This document shows positions 1-10,757 of a DNA stretch of 64,000 nucleotides, piece after piece; the first letter of the stretch is position 1, and each line of letters begins with the position of its first letter. Source of the DNA: Leucocoprinus leucothites. Its lineage: Eukaryota; Basidiomycota; Agaricomycetes; Agaricales; Agaricaceae. The notes beneath the pieces are model-generated. The model made no database searches, was not told the DNA's origin, and saw nothing but the letters and a program-made list of their open reading frames with translations. Location of the stretch: the NCBI GenBank assembly GCA_013368445.1, contig JAACJO010000014.1, positions 124,001-188,000 on the forward strand. The letters run 5' to 3'. The translations under genes were made by a program, and so were the position numbers.

Positions 1-2399
1 CGCAGTACCAACACCTCTAATCACATCAGCTTCATTGACTCCAACCGACACTCTTAGCCCTCTCCTTTTTAGATCACCCTCAGAACAACAATCTAGCCAG
101 CTACCTCAGTCTGGTACCTCAACACCACGTCTTGTTGGTTTTCATCATGCTCCTCCTGCTGGTAGTCATTCAATTTTGGTCGCACAAGCACTGAATCGCC
201 AGAATTCTCACGCTACAATGCTTCGTGATCCAGGAGGCCCACTGCAATATCTCAACTGGTCTACAGAAAGGCAGCAGGCATTTGAGTACCGGTTGGCCCG
301 ACTCACTGTTGCTGCTGGGTTACCACTGTCTTGGGTTGAAAATCTGGAGCTCATTCTATTGATTGAGGAGCTTGCACCGGCTGCTCGAGTACTGTCACGG
401 AAGGTTCTGACTAATCGCATCATTCCTGATCTTGTCGGTCATCTGCATACAGTGAACAAGCGGTCAGTGGATGGTGGTTTTGCTACACTCCAGGCAGATG
501 GATGGACTGGTGGAAATTATCATCATCTTATTGCATTCATGATAACTGTGCTTACACAGGTACGTTCTAATTTCCGAGCTTCTGATCTTTGATCCGGCAC
601 CTGAACTAATGTCACCTATTCAATAGTTATTTACAGTCAAGGTTGCTGATGAAACAACTCAGCGCAAGACAGCTGAGAAGTTTCTTGAGCTTCTTGAGAA
701 GGTGTACCATGAAGTAGAAAAGGAATGGAACATCACAATTGTTGCCATTGTGACTGATGCATCTGGTGAGACTCGCAAAGCTCGACGCGAGTTTGTGAAG
801 AAGTATCCAAGTGTGGTTGTCTTAGATTGTTATGCACATCAGGTGTGCCATCTCCAAGCCTCAAGTTAATTACTGTTAATCTATTAGTTACAGATTAATC
901 TAGTGGTCGGTGACTACTTCAAGCATGGCTGTGATTTCCTTGAGTACACAGACATGGCCGAAAGTCTCATCACATGGATTCGGAGTAAGACTATGCTTCT
1001 TGGATTAATTCAGGAAGAGCAGATACGACAAAACAAGCGACCTACCACTATCATTAGGCCAGTCCTAACCCATTGGACTGCACACCTCCGTGCCTATGAA
1101 CGTCTTTTGGATACTGAAGGTGTTCTGACTGCTGTAGTTGCCACAGAGATGGGGAAAGCAGATGCTGACCGCCTATTTGTTACTGGTAGTGGGAAGAGTA
1201 AGGAAAAGGTGATAAGCATGATTAACATCATTCGGAATCCTATCTTCTGGCTTAATCTTCAAATGTATGCTTTTGTTCTCCTTTTATAGATTATTTTCTC
1301 ATTTTTACTTCAAGTGTTACTCGTCATCTCAGACCTCTTGGTGCTGCTGCTGGTGCTGTTCAGGCTGCATTCTGTTGCCTGGACACAGTCCTCCTCACCT
1401 TTGGCTATCTGGTGCACACCAATACTAACATGATGGAAACTTATGCTGAGGATCAGACGGCTTGCACGGAAATTATCAAGAGTCTTGAACTTCGATGGTC
1501 TAAGGCTGATCAGGAGCCGTTCATTGCAAGTCTCATCCTAAACCCCCTTTATCAACTCATTCCCTTTTCTGAAACTGCCGGACTTCACCCAGCCAAGGCT
1601 CTTGGCCTCATGAAGCATCTATATCGGAGGTTCTTCGATGCTGACCCCCCGGTTGCATTTTCTATGGACATTATGAATTATTTGGAGCGAAGAAACAATT
1701 TCGCAACTCTACCAGATATGATTGAACTCGAAATTGGTTATGCTGCGAGTGAGGTTCACATTTCTATCACATGGAGTGTTGTCTACACAGATGTCTAACC
1801 TTTATTACTTACAGAAACGCACACCCAATCCATTGAATATTTTTCAACATTTTCAAGTCCATGGGGCCCCGGAGCCAGTCTTTTTCACCTTTGCTCGTCG
1901 CGTGCTCTCCATTAATGTGAACTCCGCTTTGTGTGAACGTCTCTTCAGTCATTTTGGAGACACCCTCACAAAGCTCCGAAATCGCCTTGGAAACAACACC
2001 CTCACCAACCTTTCTGAACTCGGTCTGAATATTCATGATGAGCACCTTCGAGTAAAGGCTGCCAGGGAACGGCTGACAAACCGGTTTCGAGATCAGGTCC
2101 CTCCTTCAGCTGATGGACCACTCGCACCTCTTCATCCACCTTCCGCCAACCTTCCTCCAACTCAATTACCTGTCTCCATCATCAATACCAATGTTATAAA
2201 AGTTGACCTGATTGACGCTCATTGTGACTTAATCATCCTAGACGCCGACACAGCCACCAGGACCGAGACTGCAGTTCTAGATTGGGAAGAATACGTTGGA
2301 AAGTTTGATGTGGAAGAAGAACGATTCAATGTTGATTGGGACGAGTATAATTGGATGGACGTTATTAAGAGAATCAGGAGAAACGGTTTCGCTGTTTGA
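1..2399 (+). CDS. hAT-type transposase (RNase H-like fold), 5' end outside window
   Basis: The reading frame is already open at the left edge, so the N-terminus (usually a BED zinc finger) is missing. The spliced product carries an Asp in LQADGWTGGNYHH, then VTDASGETRKARREF and the CAHQINLVVGDYFK block typical of hAT and related RNase H-like transposases. It ends with the hAT dimerisation segment near 1860-2050 (PEPVFFTFARRVLSINVNSA, LCERLFSHFGDTLTKLRNRL). Introns are inferred at about 560-626 (gtacgt...caatag), 844-893, around 1265-1330 and 1750-1815, each with GT/AG ends. No internal stop interrupts the inferred exons, so the element may be recent or domesticated. The acidic tail is rich in Asp and Glu. 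Family assignment is by motif recognition; the exact exon borders are inferred. Confidence 0.8.
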
Positions 2400-2906
2400 T
2401 TGTTATGGACTAACAGAACTGATTAACAGACAATGATGGTTTCATGGACATCGCGTTTGGATTTGAACTATTAGATATCTAACTATGATAGCTGTTACAT
2501 CGGTGGATAGATACGTATTTATCAGAATTGTGATAGTGATTTTCGGACTTGTAGTTGTAGTTTCATAGTTTGATATTGTTTCGTCTAGTCAGTATTTAAG
2601 GACTTGTATTTGGAAGATTAAATGCAAGTTTAATCTTTCCTTTGTTTCCCGGACTACTTGTGTTTACTTGCCCTGCCTTGAATTCACTTGTATCATTGTT
2701 GTTGTCTCGAACCTCGTGCTACCTTAGACTTACCTCAAGTCTTCTTGGCCTTCTCTTACTGAGCTTTCGAGAATACTCAAGCTTATTAATTGAAGTAGGT
2801 TAAAGACCAGTTAGCCGCTGTCTTACGTAACCCAATCACATGTTGTGACACGTGACGTTACTAGGCGCTCTGACTGTAAATCTTAACAACCAACTCTGAT
2901 ACAAAC
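2400..2906. other. 3' flank of the hAT gene, no gene seen
   Basis: About 500 bases of AT-rich DNA with no convincing coding frame. It contains a near-palindrome CACATGTTGTGACACGTG at about 2839-2856, which could belong to the 3' end of the transposon. The left end of the element is outside the window, so terminal repeats cannot be matched. Confidence 0.5.
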
Positions 2907-3293
2907 ATGGAGGACATGTCCGCTGATATAGCTGAGCCTGAACAATCCGACTTTCGTGCTGTCATCTCTGATTATCAAACCCTGGCTCAGTCCGACAATT
3001 CTGACAATTTCCCCATATTTCCATCACAGGATACTTGAGCACAGCAAACTGCATCCAGCCTGGCACAGCCGCCTCCACCCAATCCAAGTATCCGGCTTCC
3101 GCTGATTCCAATATCTGATTTATTTGATTTTGACAACACTACATGGATGAAGGCCGTCTCTGAAGGTGCTGAGCAGTCTTCGAGCGCCGAATTAGCCCTA
3201 TACAATATCTTGAATGGTGGGATAGGCCCTCAGACACATGATGATGTCCATGTTGCCTTGGATGAGACGACGGAGCAAGTTCTTATAGGGTAA
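2907..3293 (+). pseudogene. 128-codon ORF of unknown function interrupted by one in-frame TGA
   Basis: From ATG 2907 a frame runs to TAA 3291 with a single internal stop, TGA at 3036-3038. Both sides look like protein: an acidic start (MEDMSADIAEPEQSDF), a Ser/Gln/Pro-rich middle, and a tail with ISDLFDFDNTTWMKAVSEGA. I do not recognise the family. It lies 500 bases downstream of the transposase on the same strand, so it may be another transposon-associated ORF or the first exon of a lost gene. Either the TGA is a real nonsense mutation (for example from CGA) or the coding interpretation is wrong. Confidence 0.35.
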
Positions 3294-3629
3294 ATGAATC
3301 AAATGGGATAATATAGAATTTGGTGTCTCTGTACACATAAACTGACATTTTTCGGTGTAAAACAACTTCTTTACATTTCGTTTCATGTACTCCGAAAGAA
3401 ATACAACGAATGGACTTCATATTATTTTCCTATGCAATTACTTAGTTATTTCTGAAGTATATTGATCATGCGTGTTGTCGTTATCAAAAGCTCTTTTGTT
3501 TGGTTTATCAAAACATCCTAAATGGGGAATGGTCGCTACCAGCATCAGTCAATTGACCAGTCCGATGACTGGCATTGACTGACACTTGACTACACCGACT
3601 GGTCAATGACTTAGCCAACACTGCTTTGA
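3294..3629. other. Intergenic, with a short imperfect inverted repeat
   Basis: No gene is visible. Around 3546-3613 lies an imperfect inverted repeat: AGTCAATTGACCAGTC on the left and GACTGGTCAATGACT on the right, separated by about 35 bases that also contain TTGACTGAC-like repeats. It may be a remnant of a small inverted-repeat element. Confidence 0.4.
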
Positions 3630-3990
3630 AGAGAGCCGATGATTCTCTCTACAACTATGGGCGAAGGCTTTGGGGAAGTGCGAAGAGGGGTTTGGAGCGC
3701 AGCGCTAACAAGGAACAATGATAGAATTTCGGACAAGCAAGCGACTGTCGAGGACGATGGTGGGGGTATTCATTCTAAGACGAGTGATTAATCGATTATG
3801 TAACCAGCAATATGACGATCTCGATCATAGATGAATGTACCACAATATCCAAAACCAATGATTTTTAGGGAATTACTCAGCCACCCTACCAACTCTCCCC
3901 CAGCACACACTTATCAAACTCAAGCTGGCTGGAATGTTATTGGAGATTCAAGAGGTCAAGGACCCCACCCTTAATTATCCACAAATACCT
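3630..3990 (-). pseudogene. Decayed, split duplicate of the unknown gene at 6.3-7.2 kb
   Basis: Read on the minus strand, two pieces resemble the gene at 6291-7195. The piece near 3920-3985 gives LDLLNLQ, a stop, then QLEFDKCV (the intact copy has HLLDLQSNPGELEFDKGV). The piece near 3635-3665 gives ERIIGSLQS (intact copy EGIIGSLRR). In the intact copy these blocks are adjacent; here about 260 bases separate them and a stop is present. This is a non-functional relic of a local duplication, later interrupted by an insertion or rearrangement. Confidence 0.5.
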
Positions 3991-4496
3991 AACTTTGCCA
4001 AGTGTGATAATAACGAGGAGTCACACCCCCCATTTCAAATTTCAATCGTCGTCAGGCAGTGGGGCCATATTCGACCATTCGCCACTCCTTTCCTCACATA
4101 AAAACCCTGCCAGTTGCTCCCTCTACGCAGATCCTATAAATGTGTGTCACTGGAGCAGGATTGTGCCTGTTGTTATGCTCCCACCAGGCAATTTCTCACG
4201 GGGCCCACCCATCCCAGGCATGTCGCAGTCTATCTTGCCTCCTAACCTGAGCATTTCCCAGGCAGAGAAACTCGACTCTTTTACTTCGTACGTGTACTCA
4301 GATAGCACAAATAGTCTGATCATCTGCCAGCACGACAACGCATCAGGCAGAGAGAACCTGACTGATTGATCAATTAATGGCGGCTGTGCGACGCCAGTGG
4401 TATTTAACCCTCTTGCTCCTCAAACCATCGAGAGCTCCTGCCTCATCATAAAACTAAGCCACGATATATGATACGAAATCACGCATTTACTCGCAG
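3991..4496. other. Upstream region of the F-box-like gene; first exon not resolved
   Basis: The 5' part of the next gene must start in or near this stretch, because its first clear exon begins at an intron acceptor (tcgcag, 4491-4496). A 124-codon open frame at 3995-4369 has no family features and does not join convincingly to the downstream exon. Confidence 0.35.
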
Positions 4497-6029
4497 ATCA
4501 ACCTGATAGACGAACTCTATCTACACTTGCGCTCGCCTCACGGACATTGTCAGCCCTTGCTCTTCCCGTTCTGTGGAGAGACATCTCGTCCCTCAGTGGC
4601 ATTGTCCTTATCATCAACTCTTTTGCATCCTCATTTGACCCATTCATTTTCTACAAACATGACATATTCAATGACGAAATTTACGACAGTTACTGGGTAA
4701 GCGGTAGTTTTGACGCCAAGAGTTATCCCCCAGTGCTTACACAGAGCATGCACTGTCCTCCAGATTCTAGCGTGCCCAATTCCGGAACGTGCTCGCATTC
4801 GGGTGTCGAAATATCTCTCATATGTTCGATCATATGTACATGACTGCCCAGGCAAGTATGACTGGTGCGAGGATAGGGAACTCGAGCCACTTTTACCTGT
4901 CTGGCTTGGCTTGGATGGTCCCCTATTCCCCCATTTGAAGTGCCTGTCTAGCAAAGTAATAGGAAAATACTGGACTGATGCATTCCTCTCTCTTTTATGT
5001 CCCTCAATCAACGACCTGGAATTTGACCTGAAGTTTGTGGACTTTGCGGAAACTGAAACAGTTTCAATAATCCTTGACACTGTTGTAAATACGGGGTGTG
5101 ATCTTTGTCGCCTCGAGGTCAATGCCGACTTGAAGATCTACCCTCCTTTACTCTCTGACCCTTCGGCATTCAAAAATCTTCGTCATCTCAGGATACATAT
5201 TAACCTCATCGAGTCCCTGGAATCATACAAAGTTCCAATCATCGACCTTCTTTCCTCTCTCCCTTCCCTCAGCTACTTCACCTGTAGTACTGGCGCATAT
5301 ATCATGCCTCTCCCAGGATCAGACATTGTTTGCCATGACTCCCTCACAGAACTTCACGTCTCTGGAGCTGTGTCCGAGATAGAAATGCTGTTTCTTGGAT
5401 TTAGATTTCCAGTGTTATTGACACTCCAGCTCTTCGCAAATAAAGGGAACTTTCCTCAACTCAAACGACTCTACGAGACGATTACATCTCATTCACTGAT
5501 GATTTGTCGATTCTTTTCAAGTTCAGTATCGGACCTTCAGGCGCCAAAGCCAGACGACCTGACTCCTCTCTTCAATCTCGCTCTCGAATCACTTTCTTGC
5601 CATATTTCGGAGGATTTTATGGCCTCGGACGTGGAAACACTTGTCAAAAGCTCACTAAACTTACAAAGGCTCTGCCTATCTACATGCTCCACTTGCTTTC
5701 GCACCGTGGAAGTTTACACTATCCTGTCTCAGCACCCTCGACTCGAAGAACTGAATATTCCAGTGGATCTACAGGATCTTCTTTCACCGTCGGCACTGGA
5801 TGATGCCACACTTAGAGCGCTAAGGCATTTTCCGTCGAAATTGCACATATGGAAGCTTAGCTTCGGCAGTGCCTGTGACCTACCCACCGAAACACTTCAG
5901 ATTGAAAACCTTGTTTACAACTTACTTAAAATGTTCCCAAAACTGTCAAGCGTGGATGCCTTTCTTAATTCAGCTACTGAAAAAGAAATGGAGCATATTA
6001 TCTTGGCGCTGAAAACAGATGTAGTGTAG
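4497..6029 (+). CDS. F-box/LRR-like protein (first exon not identified)
   Basis: The exon after the acceptor at 4496 reads PDRRTLSTLALASRTLSALA followed by LPVLWRDISSL, which is the end of an F-box as seen in hundreds of agaricomycete F-box proteins. An intron of 67 bases at 4697-4763 (gtaagc...cctccag) joins ...DSYW in phase to ILACPIPERARIRVSKYLSY. From there the frame is open to TAG 6027-6029. The long C-terminal part is a leucine-rich solenoid with repeated LxxLxL patterns (LRHLRIHINLIESL, LEELNIPVDLQDLL). F-box proteins recruit substrates to SCF ubiquitin ligases; the target here is unknown. The start codon lies upstream of 4496 and I could not place it. Confidence 0.7.
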
Positions 6030-6290
6030 TAGCCTGAGAGCTACCTGGGCTTATTAGTGAAGTGGAACATCATTATTACCTACTATGTTACAGTTCAGTT
6101 GTACAATTATAACACATAATATGTGATAAAAGGGATTCAATAAAATTTGCCCACAGCTCAAATAAGTAATTTGGAATCCTACAAACCAAGAAACTGTAGG
6201 AAATCTGACTGGAGTTGCTCGTCAGGAAAAGTCAATGCAGCTCGAAGAGCAGGCATTGTGATCGTTGTTCCATCACCTTTATGAAATCTA

Positions 6291-7195
6291 TTATAGACAA
6301 CCCAAACATTCATCAAATTGACGTCTAGTGACTCGGAGGGGATCTTGACTCTCAGGTATGAGAAGTGGCAATACGTACCTTTCAGGAACAAAAAAATGTT
6401 TACTCTTCTCCAGCCCCATAGCTGTGGTCTTATTATCATTCAGGGACATAGCAGCTTCAAGTGTTGGTATGTCTGATTCTTCTTCGCTATCATTATGTCT
6501 TCGAAGAGAGCCAATGATTCCCTCTACACCCTTGTCAAACTCGAGCTCTCCGGGATTTGATTGGAGATCCAAGAGATGAATGATCTCAGCTTTGATTTTC
6601 TACAAATACCTATGAGCTTGAGGAAGCCGACCTCTGGGCCTGAGAAGGCATCAAGGGGTGCTAGATGGATCATGTGTCTCACTGCTTGACACGTACCTCA
6701 TGGTCAGCGGAATCGAACAACTTGAGCTTCGCACCCATCTCAGGCCCAGCTGCCTTGATATACCACGGCTGTACAAGAATATGCTCTGCTAATATATGTT
6801 GCGAAAATTTCCCAAAGGAGTTGGATGAGAATGGTTTGTCTTGATACAGGGTTGGTGGAGAGGCCAGGGGAGAAATACATCTCACAGAGACAATAGAACG
6901 TTTGGTGGTCAGTGTGGATTTGATTGGCAAAAGGCGAGAGATCTTGTTGAGAGTGCATTGTGAGCTCCGAGGAAGCAGGGATGAGAATTGGAGATGGAGT
7001 GAATGGTCGTTGGGAGCAAAGTTGAAGAAGAAAGGAGGTGGAGTGAAGTGTCTGGTGTTTGGGCTGACACATAACATGGAGTCTCCACAGACATATATGA
7101 ACAACGGAGTCTATCAGATGACTTGAAGAAATCAAGACCCTGAAAATCCATGACTCCATAAAGCAAAAGAGGCTAGAACAACCCCTTGGTTGCAT
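6291..7195 (-). CDS. Small multi-exon gene of unknown function
   Basis: I do not recognise this product. On the minus strand, plausible exons read LVQPWYIKAAGPEMGAKLKL FDSADHE up to a donor gtacgtgtc near 6700, then after atttgtag, KIKAEIIHLLDLQSNPGELE FDKGVEGIIGSLRRHNDSEEE and FFVPER. A further GT (6377) to AG (near 6328) intron would join FFVPER to RQFDECLGCL and a stop at 6291. The upstream exon around 6880-7195 is less certain. A decayed duplicate of the middle exons lies at 3630-3990, which supports the idea that this was a real gene. No membrane or catalytic motif is evident. Confidence 0.4.
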
Positions 7196-7445
7196 GAGCC
7201 AAACATAGGCCTACTGCAGCACAGGTGCCCAAGGGCTGCTTGAAGAAACAAGACCGGCTGCTGGCACGTCCGGCAAAATACTATGAAGGCTGTATTTACG
7301 CTCCATCCCTAAGTCTAGCTGACTATTTGACATGGACATTTATTTCATATTCAATGAACTGGTGATTTTTATGCATCAATAATTTACAGAGTTATGGTAT
7401 CTGAAAGCCCGGGGATCTACAAGGAGTGATTAAAGAATCGAGTAA

Positions 7446-9355
7446 TCAGAGTCCGCTCAAGTCATTGTCAGTGCTCGGGGCCTGCAGGGACATGCGTATG
7501 GTATTGAACCTCACAGCATGCACTCGGGTGGTATTTCCATTATTTCGAGCCAAGCCTAGGCTTCTCATGCTCAAGTAAAACCGAGCACCCTAAGTTTTGT
7601 GATGTTAGAAATAATGATTAATGTGGTATAGGAACTTGGGTTGGACCAACAATGGAATGAGTGTCATCCATAGCCTGTATCGATGAGTTAGCTATGACTT
7701 AGGTGGGAAGTTCTTGTAAACCTACATAACTGCTGGCAGCCAAAGGCATTGGGCAGGGTCAGAGAAGAAGTCAAGTATGAGAATGCAGATGTAGGAGACT
7801 GTCAACAATTCGATCATTTGGTGGTTCTAGAATTTAAAGGATTGACCCACTGATGGTCCTGTAACCCAAATGATGAGAGGAGATATACTGTAATACAGAA
7901 AGCGCTCACCCTACGAAGTAGCCTGTCCCTTGGTGTAGTAGAAGAAAAAATGTTGGAAGCGTCTCATTGGCTTCGAAGATAGAGTTTAGATGAAAACTAG
8001 GGTTGGACCGAACTTCCCGAGCACTGCCTATGAACTGAATTACCATGAGAATGAAGTAGTAGACTGAGAAGGTTCTCAGCTATCTAAACAACTATCAGCT
8101 CGAGTCTGAAGGGTCAGCTTACATTGGGCAGCCACTGGGATGAGTCTGAGTGCCAGACAGCATTAGTATCTGATATTACAAAGACTATGAGGATCATAAC
8201 TTACATCAAAAAATCTTGCACCCGAGACTCACGATTGTACATAAAAAAATTACAACCAACTGGCACCATCTGAGCAAGTGGTTCACAAGCCCCAGGGCCT
8301 ATCACGTTATTGATAATCAAAACACAGGAAAGGGCCTGAGGGTGAAAATCGTTAATAAATTGATTCCGAAGTATGGTGGAGTCACGATTTCATACAAGGA
8401 CATGTACTGGAGGTTAAGATGCCATGGGATTAGCTATTTTGTACAAGGTGGATCAGAGGGTAGTGACTGACTAGTAAAAATGATAGCAGTCATATAGCAA
8501 ACTTCCAATGTGTACGAGTCAGCCGTGGAAAAGCAGTAACAAAAAGAACCAATCACCTTGACGTTTAGTGCAACACAGAGCATCAAGCCTTATAAGTATG
8601 AGTGCATCGGGAATAACAGTCGAGGACATGGTCCTTGATGGTAGGTCTTGGTCGTGAACTCGAATATTAATACCAGAGAAAAGACTCACGCTAGCAACCA
8701 AACAATCTGCCATGTGTAACACCTTCGTAGAGATTGATGGTTGTTGTAGAGATATTTGACTCAGGAGTAAAAACCTACCACTAGTATGCCAGATAAGCCT
8801 GTTATAGATCAAGCAGTCACTATGGGATTTTCTCACCTTTTCTGGGGGATCAATTATGGTTGTGAAACCTAGTAAAACAGAAATTCCTCTTCAACAACTG
8901 CATTCCACTCGTGTTATCGGAGGGATCAGGGCATACAAACTAAATTTATACTGTTTGCATAAGATAATTCAGCCAATAACACTAGTAAGAGTAGAGAAAA
9001 CTCACAATGCAATAATCGGGAAGTAGTATCGACATATTATGTAGAACACTTTGCTCGGTGACCATCGCTTTCTGCGGAGCTCAGGACAACGTGGAAAATT
9101 TTGACGTTATGCAGCTTACTGCCAAACCAACTCAATCTAAGAAACAGTAAGGAATAATGATGGATCAAACGAGAACACTCGTAGCTAACCTCGAGGCCTA
9201 AGGTAAGTAGCATGTCGTAAATTAGCAGTGAAGCTCCAATAGCTACATTGGTAATGTTGTACGATCAGCATTATTACGATGAGGTGCAGCGAATAATCGG
9301 ATTCACCTGAAGCAGTGCCAAGATACAAAAAACCCGCAGGTGTTGGTTCAACCAT
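7446..9355 (-). CDS. DUF6533-like multi-pass membrane protein, copy A
   Basis: The gene is hidden from ORF finding by many tiny exons. From ATG 9355, exon 1 reads MVEPTPAGFLYLGTAS. After an intron (gtgaat...aatgtag) comes AIGASLLIYDMLLTLGLE, then a 17-base microexon at 9120-9136 (IELVW), then KRWSPSKVFYIICRYYFP. This is the signature of the basidiomycete DUF6533 family (LxYDxxLTxxxEVELIWxxxWSxxKxLY). Later exons give FTTIIDPPEK, CYTWQIVWLLA, PDALILIRLDALC, VLIINNVIGPG, LILDFFSDPAQCLWLPAVM and the tail RFYLSMRSLGLARNNGNTTR, ending at TGA 7446-7448. Members are predicted seven-helix membrane proteins of unknown function. A paralog with the same exon plan lies at 10758-12613. Frames are intact wherever I could join exons, so it may be functional. 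Confidence 0.7.
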
Positions 9356-10757
9356 GTAGACAGGCTGATGCCGAAGATGGTCCCTCCGAGTCGGCCAACC
9401 CCTAAGGCAGGAGAGCAGACAGAGGTTGTGCAACGAGGGAAACCGAAATTACAAGGCGACATCGTCGAGTTGCAGTATAAGTATTGCTAGCGGGAACTCA
9501 AATAAATGCCTGAGAAAACGTCAACCAGTGGCAATTGCCAGATCGAGTCCGGGAGTGAGAGCCTTGGCATGTTGGTTGAAATCCAGCAACGATTTGAATG
9601 AGTGTCGTAGGTCAGTTGGCCCTGTGATGTCCGTGAATTGAATTGACATAATGTTCCATAAGTAGTCCCTGTCTACATGTCCACTCCACGTTTTCTGAAT
9701 CTCACATCATCGTCGAATGGGTGCCTTGGCTGGAAGCAAGCTCGTAGTAAAAGAGACGGGGGCCGGGCCCTATTTCCATGACAGGCATTATACTTCAGGA
9801 ATGGAGTGGTGAAGGTTGGGGGTGAGTAGGCTTTAAGGGACATCAAGCATTAAGTTCAGAGTTCATGGGGGTCGACGTTAATGATACCGCGGCGCTACCT
9901 CATAATGGGATGCCAGTCCCATGATAAGAATCGAATTTGTAGCCATTTCAGGTCCGGCGCAAGCGAATAAGGACTCGACACCGGTTCCAGGATAGCTTCC
10001 AGCTCCGATGTTCTTCCAGCCATTCGTAATTTCTCTATGCCTCCTTCGAGTATCACGTTAACTTATGAATCGCAGACCGGGTGGTGTGTAATGGGCTACA
10101 CTGTTCGTAGGATCAAACGAGATCGTTGGATACTCATTGAAGTCATACCAACCAGCGACATATGGTTTTACCTTCCCACCAGAAGGCCAGTACGTTCAGA
10201 CTAAGGTGTAACTACCTACAATTTTAAATGGAGGCCCGTGGCGGTCTGTACGCGAATAAGGGTTGCATCGTGATTCCACAAGTTCTGGTAGCACTGGGAG
10301 TTACCAATCACCATTAGCTTATTATCTGAGTGAGAAAGCCACAACTAGGACTATGAAAGGTAAGGGAATTAGCAAACGCACAAGGCATACGACATCAAAC
10401 TGATCTAAGTGAGAGACATCCAGTCATGTAAGGGTACGCCTGTGTTCAAACCGGTTACTCATTCAGAGCGTTGCTAGGGGATGCGACGCGGCAAATCTCA
10501 ACGCGGTCACCCATGTACTCTGCTTTTTGGTTTCATCTTACATGATGGCGACCTGATGGTCCGCGAACGTATAGCATACTCGACCAGTGCATCTCTTCAC
10601 TGGAGCTTGGAATTAATATATTTATTCTACAGCAATAGTAGTCCAGTAGACTTTTTCAACCACTTAGTCTGCATTATACATAATACTAGTGTAAGTATCA
10701 GGGACTCAAACCCAGAACGATAAAGGAAAGACTGATTGTGCAAGTCGTCACTGAAAT
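9356..10757. other. Intergenic, no gene recognised
   Basis: 1.4 kb between the two DUF6533-like copies. Short open frames on either strand (for example + 9426-9641 and + 10481-10723) show no recognisable motif, plausible splicing or similarity to neighbours. The right part is probably the 3' flank of copy B and the left part the promoter of copy A. Confidence 0.5.

Noticed and set aside
4631..5122. Minus-strand 163-codon ORF
   Set aside because: It is opposite the F-box-like gene whose intron phase and motifs are consistent on the plus strand.
8216..8470. Plus-strand 84-codon ORF
   Set aside because: It is antisense to an exon of the DUF6533-like gene that has a matching exon in the paralog.
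10690..10725. tRNA-like T-arm (gggtttgagtccc on the minus strand)
   Set aside because: The loop has TTTGA instead of TTCRA, and no acceptor, D or anticodon arms could be built around it.
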